Source of the DNA: Megasphaera sp. UBA5897 | GTDB taxonomy: Bacteria > Bacillota > Negativicutes > Veillonellales > Megasphaeraceae | Direction: 5' to 3' | Length of the DNA: 13,684 bases | NCBI GenBank assembly: GCA_002431345.1 | Contig: DJEN01000035.1 | Location: forward strand, 1-13,684 | Shown: one piece after another, positions 7,291 to 13,684 of the stretch | Layout: the number at the start of each line of letters is the position of its first letter | How positions within the stretch are numbered: position 1 is the stretch's first letter | Notes under the pieces: generated by a model | Told to the model about the DNA's origin: nothing | Seen by the model: only the letters and a program-made list of their open reading frames with translations | Database searches by the model: none | Made by a program: the position numbers and the translations under genes

Positions 7291-7311
7291 CATAACAAAG
7301 GAGCGTCTAAT

Positions 7312-8121
7312 ATGGAACAAAAGCCATTAGAGCACATTCTTGAATACAACCTGGATATTGGCAAAACCAAGCCCGACACGGTACACCGTGATGAAACCTA
7401 TTGTCCTTTCTGCGATGTAGCACATCTCAAAAACATTATGGAAACACGAGGCCATATGATTTGGCTGGAAAACGCCTATCCGGTCCTGCGCGATTCCTGG
7501 CAGACTCTCATCATTGAAACCGATGACTGTGACGGTGATTTTTCATCATATGAGCCTTCATACGCCGTACAGCTCGTCCGTTTCGGCCTGGAAAAATGGC
7601 AGCAGGTCAAGGATATGCATACATTCAAATCTGTCGTGTTTTACCGCAATCACGGCTACATGTCCGGCGGTACGATTCACCACCCCCATTCCCAGATTGT
7701 CGGCTTCAAAAACTACGACTACCATGAAGATATTCAATTATACCATTTTATTGGTACGCCTATTTTACAAGAAGAAGGCATAGAAATCAACTTATCCAAA
7801 CGGCCGATTATCGGCTTTTATGAAGTCAACCTTATTTTGAGCGATGCCAAAAAGCTGCCTGCTTTTGTACAGTACATGCAAAAAACGGCAGCGTATTTCA
7901 TGAACGGCTTTATTAAGCACAATGACAGTTACAATATCTTCTTTTATGATTTTCCCGAAAACGATAATCTCTATGTCAAAATCATTCCCCGTTTTTTGAC
8001 TAATCCGCTTTTTGTCGGCTACCTAATTTCTCAAACGTCCAATCCCAAGCACCGGGAATTTTTTATTCAAAAACTGCATGCTAACCTTACACAACCGGCA
8101 GCACAGTCCATGGACACTTAA
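7312..8121 (+). CDS. GalT/HIT-superfamily protein, DUF4931 type
   Basis: A 269-residue soluble protein. CPFC (31-34) resembles the Zn-binding CxxC of galactose-1-phosphate uridylyltransferases. GGTIHHPHSQIVG (119-131) contains the HxHxQ nucleotidyl-transfer motif (H124, H126, Q128), with H124 or H126 the likely nucleotide-accepting His. The family is known in Firmicutes as DUF4931; its substrate is unknown to me, and uridylyl or nucleotidyl transfer to a sugar phosphate or nucleotide hydrolysis are both possible. ATG 7312 is chosen over an upstream ATG at 7240 because AAGGAG precedes it by eight bases and the upstream ATG lies before the promoter. No clear terminator separates it from the next gene. 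Confidence 0.82.
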   Translation: MEQKPLEHILEYNLDIGKTKPDTVHRDETYCPFCDVAHLKNIMETRGHMIWLENAYPVLRDSWQTLIIETDDCDGDFSSYEPSYAVQLVRFGLEKWQQVKDMHTFKSVVFYRNHGYMSGGTIHHPHSQIVGFKNYDYHEDIQLYHFIGTPILQEEGIEINLSKRPIIGFYEVNLILSDAKKLPAFVQYMQKTAAYFMNGFIKHNDSYNIFFYDFPENDNLYVKIIPRFLTNPLFVGYLISQTSNPKHREFFIQKLHANLTQPAAQSMDT

Positions 8122-8170
8122 AAAAAACGCCGTCATAAGGGAAAATCATGAAAAAGATTACAAAAAAAGG

Positions 8171-8184
8171 TGCTGCATGCAGCA
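8171..8184. promoter_or_regulatory. Fourteen-base perfect palindrome upstream of the phosphoesterase gene
   Basis: TGCTGCATGCAGCA is fully self-complementary and lies 36 bases before the ATG at 8221. It has no loop or T run, so it is not a terminator. It could be a dimeric protein binding site in the gap between the DUF4931 gene and the phosphoesterase gene. No strong promoter is visible here. Confidence 0.25.
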
Positions 8185-8220
8185 TCCCATGTATTACATT
8201 ATATAGGAAAGGATTGTTTT

Positions 8221-8949
8221 ATGCGTTTATTTGCAATCGGAGATTTACATTTATCCGGTCATCCTCCCAAGAAACCGATGGAAATTTTCGGCCCCCGCTG
8301 GAAAAACCATTGGCAGCGGATTCAGGAAGACTGGAAAAACCGGGTAACGGACGAAGATGTCGTCCTCATTGCCGGTGATACATCGTGGGCCATGCACCTC
8401 AAAGACGCCCAAGAAGACCTCGACGAAATTCGAGCCCTGCCCGGACAAAAACTCATCATCCGCGGCAACCACGACTATTGGTGGGAAAGTGCCGGCAAGC
8501 TCAACCGTATGGATGCCGAAAACAACATGCATTACCTCTACGGCTCGACAACTACTATTGATGACGGGCGCATCGCTATCTGCGGTACTCACGGCTGGGT
8601 CTGCCCCGGTGATATTCATTACAAAGAAGAACGGGATGCCAAACCGTACCGCCGTGAACTCCTGCGCGTCGAACGCACACTGCAGGAAGCAGAAAATTTA
8701 GGCTGCCAGCATACGATTCTTCTGCTTCACTACCCGCCTGTCTGCGATTTGACCAAACCAAGCGGCTTTACGGAACTTTTGGAAAAATACCGCGTTCCCC
8801 TTTGTGTTTTTGGCCATCTGCACGGCATGCAGCCCAATACGATGTTTCCAAGACACTACAACGGCACGCTGCTGCAGCTCGTTTCGGCAGACTACCGAGA
8901 CTGCAAACTGCTGGAAATTACATTTAACGATACAGAGGGATCACTATGA
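8221..8949 (+). CDS. Calcineurin-like metallophosphoesterase (COG1768 type)
   Basis: A 242-residue cytoplasmic phosphohydrolase. The metal-binding motifs occur in order: GDLH (D8, H10), GDTSW (D53), GNHDYWW (N83, H84), LLHYPP (H170) and GHLHG (H199, H201). The GDTSWA and GNHDYWW signatures are typical of the COG1768 predicted phosphohydrolases, whose substrate is not established. The ATG at 8221 is chosen because AAAGGA lies eight bases upstream and the protein then begins directly with the first beta strand (MRLFAIGDLH). It follows the DUF4931 gene by 99 bases and overlaps the next small gene by four bases. It is not closely similar to the membrane-anchored phosphoesterase at 3797-5053. Confidence 0.9.
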   Translation: MRLFAIGDLHLSGHPPKKPMEIFGPRWKNHWQRIQEDWKNRVTDEDVVLIAGDTSWAMHLKDAQEDLDEIRALPGQKLIIRGNHDYWWESAGKLNRMDAENNMHYLYGSTTTIDDGRIAICGTHGWVCPGDIHYKEERDAKPYRRELLRVERTLQEAENLGCQHTILLLHYPPVCDLTKPSGFTELLEKYRVPLCVFGHLHGMQPNTMFPRHYNGTLLQLVSADYRDCKLLEITFNDTEGSL

Positions 8950-9176
8950 GTCAAATAGCAAAAAAACACCTGCTCGCCGGCATTATCTTCGGTGATACTG
9001 CAACAGGTGAATACATCTACCTCCCCGGCGGCGAAGTCGGCACGGACCACCCGCTCTGCGTGTTTGAACACGACGGCACCAAAGAAGACGTCGATTTAGA
9101 AGAAGCCGGCTACTTGGTAGACCACTTAACATTAAAAAAATGCATCCATCCCACCCTGGGAAAACGTTCATTTTAA
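8946..9176 (+). CDS. Small acidic protein of unknown function
   Basis: A 76-residue protein that I do not recognise. The start ATGA overlaps the stop of the phosphoesterase gene, with GAGGG just upstream, so it is probably translationally coupled. The middle (about 25-60) is rich in Asp and Glu; the N-terminus is basic, then hydrophobic (LLAGIIFGD), too short and interrupted for a membrane helix. No Cys-pair metal site is seen. Good coupling, normal codon use and a clean end support it as a real gene. The gene pairing suggests a role linked to the phosphoesterase, but this is inference. Confidence 0.7.
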   Translation: MSQIAKKHLLAGIIFGDTATGEYIYLPGGEVGTDHPLCVFEHDGTKEDVDLEEAGYLVDHLTLKKCIHPTLGKRSF

Positions 9177-9183
9177 TCAACGG

Positions 9184-9213
9184 AAAAATGCAGCCTGAGC
9201 CATTTTTATTTTT
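9184..9213 (+). terminator. Weak intrinsic terminator after the phosphoesterase operon
   Basis: AAAAATG (9184-9190) pairs with CATTTTT (9201-9207) around a ten-base loop, followed by ATTTTTC. The stem is short and A-T rich, so it is only a moderate candidate. It lies eight bases after the stop of the 76-residue gene. Confidence 0.4.
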
Positions 9214-9258
9214 CTAAGTGTGATGAGCAATCAATAAAGCAATGGAGGATATTATCCC

Positions 9259-9553
9259 ATGAATACTACAGTCATGACGAACGTAGCCAAAGCAGAAAAT
9301 GCTTTTACGAGTGATGAAACCATGCGCTACAAATACATGCTGCAGGAAAAAGCAATCCGTGATTATTATTCAGGCTTAGATGAAGCCCGACAAGAAGGAG
9401 TTCAACAGGGGGTAAGCACAAGGACGTGAGCAAGGAGAACAGCAGGCAATTATTGGCATGCTGCGCCATCATTTAGAGCCTGGATGTATTGCACAAATTT
9501 TACAATGTCCCATTGAAAAAGTAGAAACAATAGCTAAAGAATATCAACTTTAA
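9259..9553 (+). pseudogene. Frame-shifted C-terminal remnant of an Rpn-like PD-(D/E)XK transposase-family gene
   Basis: From ATG 9259 (GGAGG ten bases upstream) one frame encodes a fragment with MRYKYMLQEKAIRDYYSGLDEAR and an EGVQQG repeat before a stop at 9427-9429. The next frame continues without a gap of homology as QGREQGEQQAIIGML...EKVETIAKEYQL to TAA at 9551-9553. Removing one A near 9413 would give a smooth QGVAQGREQGEQ run. The charged EG/QG repeat and the short C-terminal helix-turn segment are the usual tail of Rpn/YhgA-type proteins of about 300 residues. The nuclease domain (roughly 200 residues) is missing. So the gene is both truncated and frameshifted. It lies at the junction to the A+T-rich region on the right. 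Confidence 0.7.
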
Positions 9554-9598
9554 TCAGATGACATAAAATTACTATATATAAGGGAGCTATAATAAATG

Positions 9599-9636
9599 AA
9601 GATGCCTTGTGAACATTCTCACTCACAAGGCATCTT
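9599..9636. terminator. Long hairpin between convergent genes
   Basis: AAGATGCCTTGTGA (9599-9612) and TCACAAGGCATCTT (9623-9636) form a perfect 14-pair stem with a ten-base loop. It sits between the Rpn-like remnant (plus strand) and the ZorB-like gene (minus strand), about 50 bases beyond the latter's stop. Tails on both sides are A/T-rich without a pure T run. A shared bidirectional terminator is the best reading. Confidence 0.7.
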
Positions 9637-9686
9637 ATTATATATAAAACAAGATATATTTAAATCACATTTCAACCAATGCCAAC

Positions 9687-10391
9687 CTATTTCTTTTGAT
9701 TTTTATAAAATAGCACAATTTCAATTCGTCGATTTCGAGCCATCAATGCTTCATCCGCATTGGCTTGTTGTAGTTTTTCATACGTATAATCACTCCCCGA
9801 CTCTCTGCCCACCGGTTTATATTTTCCAAAAGAGGTTGCCGACATAAGGTATTGCGCTGGATCAATTCCTACGTTGACCTGTAAAAATTTATACACAGCA
9901 ATAGCCCGATTAGCAGCCAGCTGTAAGTTAAAATCGTCTTCAAAACTAATATCCGCATGACCTTGTATCTGAATTTCGCCAATATTGTCCAAGTTCGTAG
10001 CAAGAATCGGTCCAACGACATTCAATATTTCATAACCAGCCGGTTTAATATCACTTTGTCCCGAATCAAATAATACCTTATCACTAAACGTAATGGTTTG
10101 CCTATCCAGTTTATTAATAATATACACGTCAGCTGGATGATTCGTCATTTCTTTATTAATATCTGTACCATCTCTATCTGAAAGGGTAAGTACTTTATAT
10201 TGTTTATTGATACCTTGTTCAATTTGTGTTTGAATTTTGTGCTGGCTTTGCCGCGCTCGGTCTAAATTTTCCGTACCGGCAGCAATCATTTTAGAAACAA
10301 CAAAAAGAACAATCAACACAACAAGTACAAATGATAACATCAAATCCGTAAAAGACGGCCAGAAGTTAAAACCAAATCGATTGTTCAACAT
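9687..10391 (-). CDS. zorB: MotB/OmpA-like stator protein, ZorB-like
   Basis: A 234-residue inner-membrane protein with one helix (about 12-34) that carries Asp16 at its start (WPSFTDLMLS), the position of the proton-carrying Asp in MotB and ZorB. A linker follows, then an OmpA-type peptidoglycan-binding domain (about 98-230) with VLFDSGQSDIKP, GHADIS (144-149), NRA (161-163) and ARNRRIEI (219-225). Known ZorB proteins have this length and order: they pair with ZorA as a proton-driven motor anchored to the cell wall in anti-phage Zorya systems. The gene starts 16 bases after the ZorA-like gene, with AAAGGA nine bases before ATG. No flagellar, chemotaxis or Tol genes are near, which argues against MotB or TolR/Pal. 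It is the last gene of its operon, before the hairpin at 9599-9636. Confidence 0.8.
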   Translation of the reverse strand: MLNNRFGFNFWPSFTDLMLSFVLVVLIVLFVVSKMIAAGTENLDRARQSQHKIQTQIEQGINKQYKVLTLSDRDGTDINKEMTNHPADVYIINKLDRQTITFSDKVLFDSGQSDIKPAGYEILNVVGPILATNLDNIGEIQIQGHADISFEDDFNLQLAANRAIAVYKFLQVNVGIDPAQYLMSATSFGKYKPVGRESGSDYTYEKLQQANADEALMARNRRIEIVLFYKNQKK

Positions 10392-10407
10392 ACTATCTCG
10401 TCCTTTT

Positions 10408-12363
10408 CTATTGTCCCGAATTTGAAGATGAATCGTTCATTTCACCTTTCATGAGTACCTGATTAACAGCCGCCTGATTTTGTTCTAATGCCGATATCTT
10501 TGTAACCATAATAACCTGCGTTACGACACTAAATAACAGCAAAACAGCAATAACCAGTATAGGGATGTTCTTTAAAGATAAGAAACCATTCTTATTTTTT
10601 TCTTCTTCCCGATTCGTTTCTATTTCTCTTTGTCGTTTTGTACGCAACGTGGTTGAGTCTTCAGTCTGCGTTTCAAACCATTTTTGAATGCGTTCCGGCG
10701 AAACACCCTTCGTTTCACCTACAACAGCTAATGTAGCATTTACCGTTTTCTGAAAACCATGCATCGTATTTTGCAATGTTTCTAAGGTCTGCATCAAACG
10801 TTGATTATCATTCGTCAATACATTCTGTTTTTCTTGTAATGTCTTCGTAATTTCTTGTATTGGATTTATTAATTCCGTCATTTGACGATAATTTCTGTCC
10901 GCCATCGCAGAGATAGAATTTGTCGCATCGATAAAAGGTTTTTGAAGCCCCTGCAGTATATGCGCCACTTCTGTCAACTGAGCCGTTACAGGCTGTGCAA
11001 TCTGTTCTATCAGTTCATCCTGACGATTCAATAACTTTTCTTCAATTTCACGTAATTTTTTACCCAACTCTTGATTGGCAATAGCAGCCTCATTATTTAT
11101 CTTAACTGACTCGTTTAATGATTCTTTCGTATCATTCACGGTCTGGAAAAAATTTGTATCATATGCCTTTAATTGCGATATTACCGCCTGTAATTCTGTG
11201 CTTTGACTACGTAACGTATCCTTCCAAGTATTAATTTGTCCTTGCAAATTTTCTGAAAAAGTACTGTTTTGATTTTTCAACACTACAGTTAATGCATCAA
11301 AGTACTGTGCCATTTGGTCTTTCATTTTTTGATTGGCTTCTTGTACTGCTGCTGCATTCTTTTCAACAATACTCATATACTCTTCATATGAATCTTTTCG
11401 GTCCTGAGTCGCAGAATGAATCAAAGATTCCAAAGAAGAATGGAAAGTATCATTTGTCTTTTTTAATTCATCATATAGTTCTTTGATTTTAACAATTTTG
11501 TCCGTACTCTTATCAAAACGGTCGCTGGCTTTTTGGATATCATCCGATACTTTTGCCAATTGCTGCAGCGTCTGATTAGAAGAACTCAAATTCTTTTCCA
11601 GCGTACGTACACCATCATTGATGCCGTCAGCATTTGCAATCGTTGCGTTCAATTTGACCAAACTTTGATCGCCACGCTGAAAATCCGTTGGATATAGTCT
11701 AGGAAGCCAGTAGCGAATCGTATTAATCGTCAATTTTTCACTAACTTTATTAATGCAACCTTCCTGAATTTTCCAAGAGTAAATAAAAACAAAGACAATG
11801 GTAAAGAAAACGCCCCACATACTCGGTGCGAATGCACCTCGCAAGTTTCCGAATAGCAAAGATAATTCATTCGCCGTTGAACTGCTTTGTCCTGTCATGA
11901 CGAAGTTAGCTCCATTAAAACCGCCGATACTAATCGCCAAACCGGCTAGTGTTCCTAAAATCCCCATGACCAAAAAAAGAGAGATACTAGTTTTTACCGA
12001 ATCGACACTCGTAAAAATCTTGTCGACTGTATTCTTTACTAATAAATCTGCATCAAGGCGGCTGCTTTGCGCGCCAGCATCATAAATAGCTTTGACATGT
12101 TCAAAAAGAACAAAGGTATTATCATTTTTTCCTAACGATGTTTCATACGCTGCAAACTCTTGATCCAAATTTGCATCATTTTTTAACAAGGCTTTTTCTA
12201 AACCACTCACATCTTCCATGCGTTCCAGCATAGCCAAGTTTTCTTTTCCTAACGCATATAAAACCCAACATTTACGAATAACAAAACCAGATAAAACAAT
12301 CATGGCCAAAATAATAATTCGTAACAGCCATTCTTGTGGAATGATATATGATAGTATTCCCAC
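10408..12363 (-). CDS. zorA: MotA/TolQ/ExbB-like channel protein with long coiled-coil tail, ZorA-like
   Basis: 651 residues. Helix 1 is about 14-36; the ExbB/MotA core pair is 124-147 (LVMGILGTLAGLAISI) and 182-197 (after FAPSMWG). A tail of about 360 residues, largely predicted helix with repeated hydrophobic heptads and no Cys, then fills 235-595. A charged patch (573-592) leads into a fourth hydrophobic segment (599-620) near the C-terminus. ZorA of Zorya anti-phage systems is a pentameric proton channel with a long intracellular tail, and the partner here is a ZorB-like protein. The extra C-terminal helix is not something I know from ZorA. The start is GTG at 12363 with AAAGGAGG eight bases upstream, 14 bases after the preceding gene. 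ExbB or MotA alone would be about 230-300 residues. A Zorya-like defence role is inference from architecture and pairing. Confidence 0.78.
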   Translation of the reverse strand: MGILSYIIPQEWLLRIIILAMIVLSGFVIRKCWVLYALGKENLAMLERMEDVSGLEKALLKNDANLDQEFAAYETSLGKNDNTFVLFEHVKAIYDAGAQSSRLDADLLVKNTVDKIFTSVDSVKTSISLFLVMGILGTLAGLAISIGGFNGANFVMTGQSSSTANELSLLFGNLRGAFAPSMWGVFFTIVFVFIYSWKIQEGCINKVSEKLTINTIRYWLPRLYPTDFQRGDQSLVKLNATIANADGINDGVRTLEKNLSSSNQTLQQLAKVSDDIQKASDRFDKSTDKIVKIKELYDELKKTNDTFHSSLESLIHSATQDRKDSYEEYMSIVEKNAAAVQEANQKMKDQMAQYFDALTVVLKNQNSTFSENLQGQINTWKDTLRSQSTELQAVISQLKAYDTNFFQTVNDTKESLNESVKINNEAAIANQELGKKLREIEEKLLNRQDELIEQIAQPVTAQLTEVAHILQGLQKPFIDATNSISAMADRNYRQMTELINPIQEITKTLQEKQNVLTNDNQRLMQTLETLQNTMHGFQKTVNATLAVVGETKGVSPERIQKWFETQTEDSTTLRTKRQREIETNREEEKNKNGFLSLKNIPILVIAVLLLFSVVTQVIMVTKISALEQNQAAVNQVLMKGEMNDSSSNSGQ

Positions 12364-12377
12364 GTTTCGCTCCTCCT

Positions 12378-13436
12378 TTATTGCTTAACTTGAATGTGCC
12401 CTCGTTCTACTAAATAATACAGACCATCTTGCCTTTTTTCGATGATGGCCGGCTTTTTTAAAAGAATTGTTGTATAAGTTCCTTTTAAATCATCAGAAGA
12501 ATCGATTTGAAAGAACTCTTCATAACCTTTTTCCATCAAGTTTTTTTTATTCCAAACCATTCCTTTGATTGGTACTAAAAAACAGTATGGTTCTTCTTTC
12601 GCCTGAATGCCATTAAATTGTGCATTTCCTGATTTTTTTCTTAAAGGAACTTTTTTAGCTTCATCTATGTTTTGAAAAGGTCTTGGATGTTGCGCCCATT
12701 CATCGGCATCTTTCAAAATGAATTTTAATGGACAATTAAAATAGTTGCGTGTGCTATCTTCTTGAACAATATTATCCATTTGTTCTTGCATTTCTTGGCT
12801 AAGTATAATATTTTCAATTGTATTCGTTTGGAGCATACCAGTTGCTTTAGTCTCATTTTCTAACTTAGTTTGGATCGTTACACCAACTTCAGATTGATTG
12901 TTAGCTTTTTCTTCACCATTTTTTTTATCCTGTTGAGTCTGATTAAAAAGCTGAAAGTTTGGGAGATTATTATGCTGAACTTGAACTGTAATTGTTTGGA
13001 TTTGCTCTTTAACTTGTCGAACTTGCGCCATAAGATCTTCTACTTGCATCCTAAGATCTTGTACGTGTTTACTCTGCTGAACTTTACGCTCAAATTCTGA
13101 TTTAGTTACAAAAATTTCTTCCAATTCTTTCTGATTATTTCTAGTTTGCCCACCTATAATTTCATTTGTATAATCGTCCTTTTTAGATTCAGAAAATCTG
13201 GTTTCTTTATTAGAAATCAAATTTTCTCCATTAGTTTCTGTATGCTGCATTCTAAGAACAGAATCTTTTTCCAATATTTCTTTTACTTGCGATAAAGGAA
13301 TATCTCCAAAACATTTTTGACATTCATGACCTATGATACTCTGACTACTTTTTGTTTGTCGGTCTATATATTCTAACAAGTTAATTAAGCCCTTTATAAT
13401 TTTTTCTCTATCTCTGTCTTTATTTTCCATAAACAT
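12378..13436 (-). CDS. Unrecognised coiled-coil protein encoded with the ZorAB-like pair
   Basis: A 352-residue soluble protein with no family I recognise. The N-terminal helical part (about 10-65) includes one C39-x2-C42 pair (HECQKC). A charged linker leads to a coiled coil at about 104-155 (repeated VxxL/VxxV heptads), then a Gln/Asn-rich, probably disordered stretch (about 156-230). A compact C-terminal domain (about 230-352) has alternating hydrophobic strands such as YCFLVPIKGMVW, YTTILLKKP and LYYLVERGHIQV. It has no signal peptide, membrane helix, or visible nuclease or ATPase motif. ATG 13436 has GGAGA seven bases before it. It sits 18 bases after the upstream gene and 14 before the ZorA-like gene, so it is co-transcribed. 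It may link the motor tail to an effector; that is a guess. It does not look like ZorC, ZorD or ZorE. Confidence 0.8.
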   Translation of the reverse strand: MFMENKDRDREKIIKGLINLLEYIDRQTKSSQSIIGHECQKCFGDIPLSQVKEILEKDSVLRMQHTETNGENLISNKETRFSESKKDDYTNEIIGGQTRNNQKELEEIFVTKSEFERKVQQSKHVQDLRMQVEDLMAQVRQVKEQIQTITVQVQHNNLPNFQLFNQTQQDKKNGEEKANNQSEVGVTIQTKLENETKATGMLQTNTIENIILSQEMQEQMDNIVQEDSTRNYFNCPLKFILKDADEWAQHPRPFQNIDEAKKVPLRKKSGNAQFNGIQAKEEPYCFLVPIKGMVWNKKNLMEKGYEEFFQIDSSDDLKGTYTTILLKKPAIIEKRQDGLYYLVERGHIQVKQ

Positions 13437-13454
13437 GCTTCATCTCCAACAGTG

Positions 13455-13684
13455 TTATTTCTGATTTGCCAAATACTCATATGCTGTTTTTAATACTAAA
13501 ATAAAAATCGGTTCGGAATACACATTTTCAACGTCGCCATTTGCTTCTTGTTTCTTATCACTTAAAACCTGATTGACGTTCGTGCAGATATTAATAAAAT
13601 CGTCACTTGAAAACATAATCGGTTCTAGCCGTATTTTTCTCATCATTTTATTGAACAACGACAAGAATTTTTCAAATACTTCTG
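13455..13684 (-). CDS. 3' end of an unknown gene running in from the right edge
   Basis: The reading frame that ends at TAA 13455-13457 stays open to the last base of the window, so the visible 76 residues are the C-terminus of a longer protein. The TTG at 13664 has no ribosome site and is not taken as the start. The visible part is mostly helical and mixed-charge (EVFEKFLSLFNKMMRKIRLEP, ending VLKTAYEYLANQK). It has no recognisable motif. It is 18 bases upstream of the 352-residue coiled-coil gene on the same strand, hence part of the same operon and probably the first or second component of the Zorya-like cassette. Confidence 0.7.
   Translation of the reverse strand, partial: EVFEKFLSLFNKMMRKIRLEPIMFSSDDFINICTNVNQVLSDKKQEANGDVENVYSEPIFILVLKTAYEYLANQK

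Noticed and set aside
8148..8378. 76-residue frame starting at ATG 8148 with AAGGG upstream
   Set aside because: Most of it overlaps the phosphoesterase gene in another frame and its translation has no protein-like pattern. A short leader peptide cannot be excluded but has no support.
9400..9430. Programmed frameshift in the Rpn-like gene
   Set aside because: The GGGGGTAAG stretch is not a known slippery site, and no stimulatory hairpin follows. The gene also lacks its main domain, so decay or a read error is simpler.
9596..9847. 83-residue plus-strand frame with an upstream AAGGGAG
   Set aside because: Its first codons form one arm of the perfect hairpin at 9599-9636 and the rest runs antisense to the ZorB-like gene. 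It shows no protein-like features.
9687..12363. Flagellar MotA/MotB or TolQ/TolR-Pal or ExbB/ExbD pair
   Set aside because: The channel protein is more than twice the usual length because of the long tail, the partner has an OmpA domain, and no flagellar, chemotaxis, tol or tonB gene is near.
1..13684. CRISPR arrays, tRNA or rRNA genes, complete insertion sequences
   Set aside because: No spaced repeat series, tRNA-like folds, rRNA sequence or intact transposase with terminal repeats were found on reading both strands.

Overview
The window looks like the chromosome of a diderm, anaerobic Firmicute of the Negativicutes, most likely a Megasphaera relative. The reasons are an M2-type [FeFe]-hydrogenase with only two accessory [4Fe-4S] clusters (the layout known from Megasphaera elsdenii), a YadA-like secreted protein and an OmpA-domain protein that both imply an outer envelope, and Firmicute-like strong Shine-Dalgarno sites. 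The genus is inferred, not proven.

Region 1-351 holds no gene. It carries a near-perfect sigma-70 promoter firing leftward out of the window and the terminator of the hydrogenase gene. From 352 to 7093 every gene is on the minus strand: hydA (ferredoxin-linked hydrogenase), a small secreted coiled-coil protein with a YadA-like neck motif, and then a tight five-gene run read in the order queD, queE, mutY, a membrane-anchored metallophosphoesterase, and a nucleoid-associated protein (NdpA/YejK family). Two pairs of these genes overlap, and the run ends in a clear terminator. It combines 7-deazaguanine (queuosine precursor) synthesis, oxidative DNA repair and nucleoid or envelope housekeeping.

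At 7094-7311 lies a divergent control region. To the right on the plus strand come a GalT/HIT-like DUF4931 protein, a COG1768-type metallophosphoesterase and a 76-residue protein of unknown function that overlaps it. A frame-shifted remnant of an Rpn-like (PD-(D/E)XK transposase-family) gene follows at 9259-9553.

From 9599 to the right edge the DNA becomes visibly more A+T-rich and all genes are again on the minus strand. In transcription order they are the 3' end of a gene that enters from beyond the window, an unrecognised 352-residue coiled-coil protein, a 651-residue MotA/ExbB-like channel protein with a very long helical tail (ZorA-like), and a 234-residue MotB/OmpA-like protein (ZorB-like). 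This is the most interesting part of the window. It looks like a Zorya-type proton-driven envelope motor whose partner genes are not the standard ZorC/ZorD or ZorE, at least as far as the window shows, and whose ZorA-like subunit has an extra C-terminal membrane helix. It may be an undescribed Zorya variant or a related motor system; its effector genes probably lie beyond base 13684.
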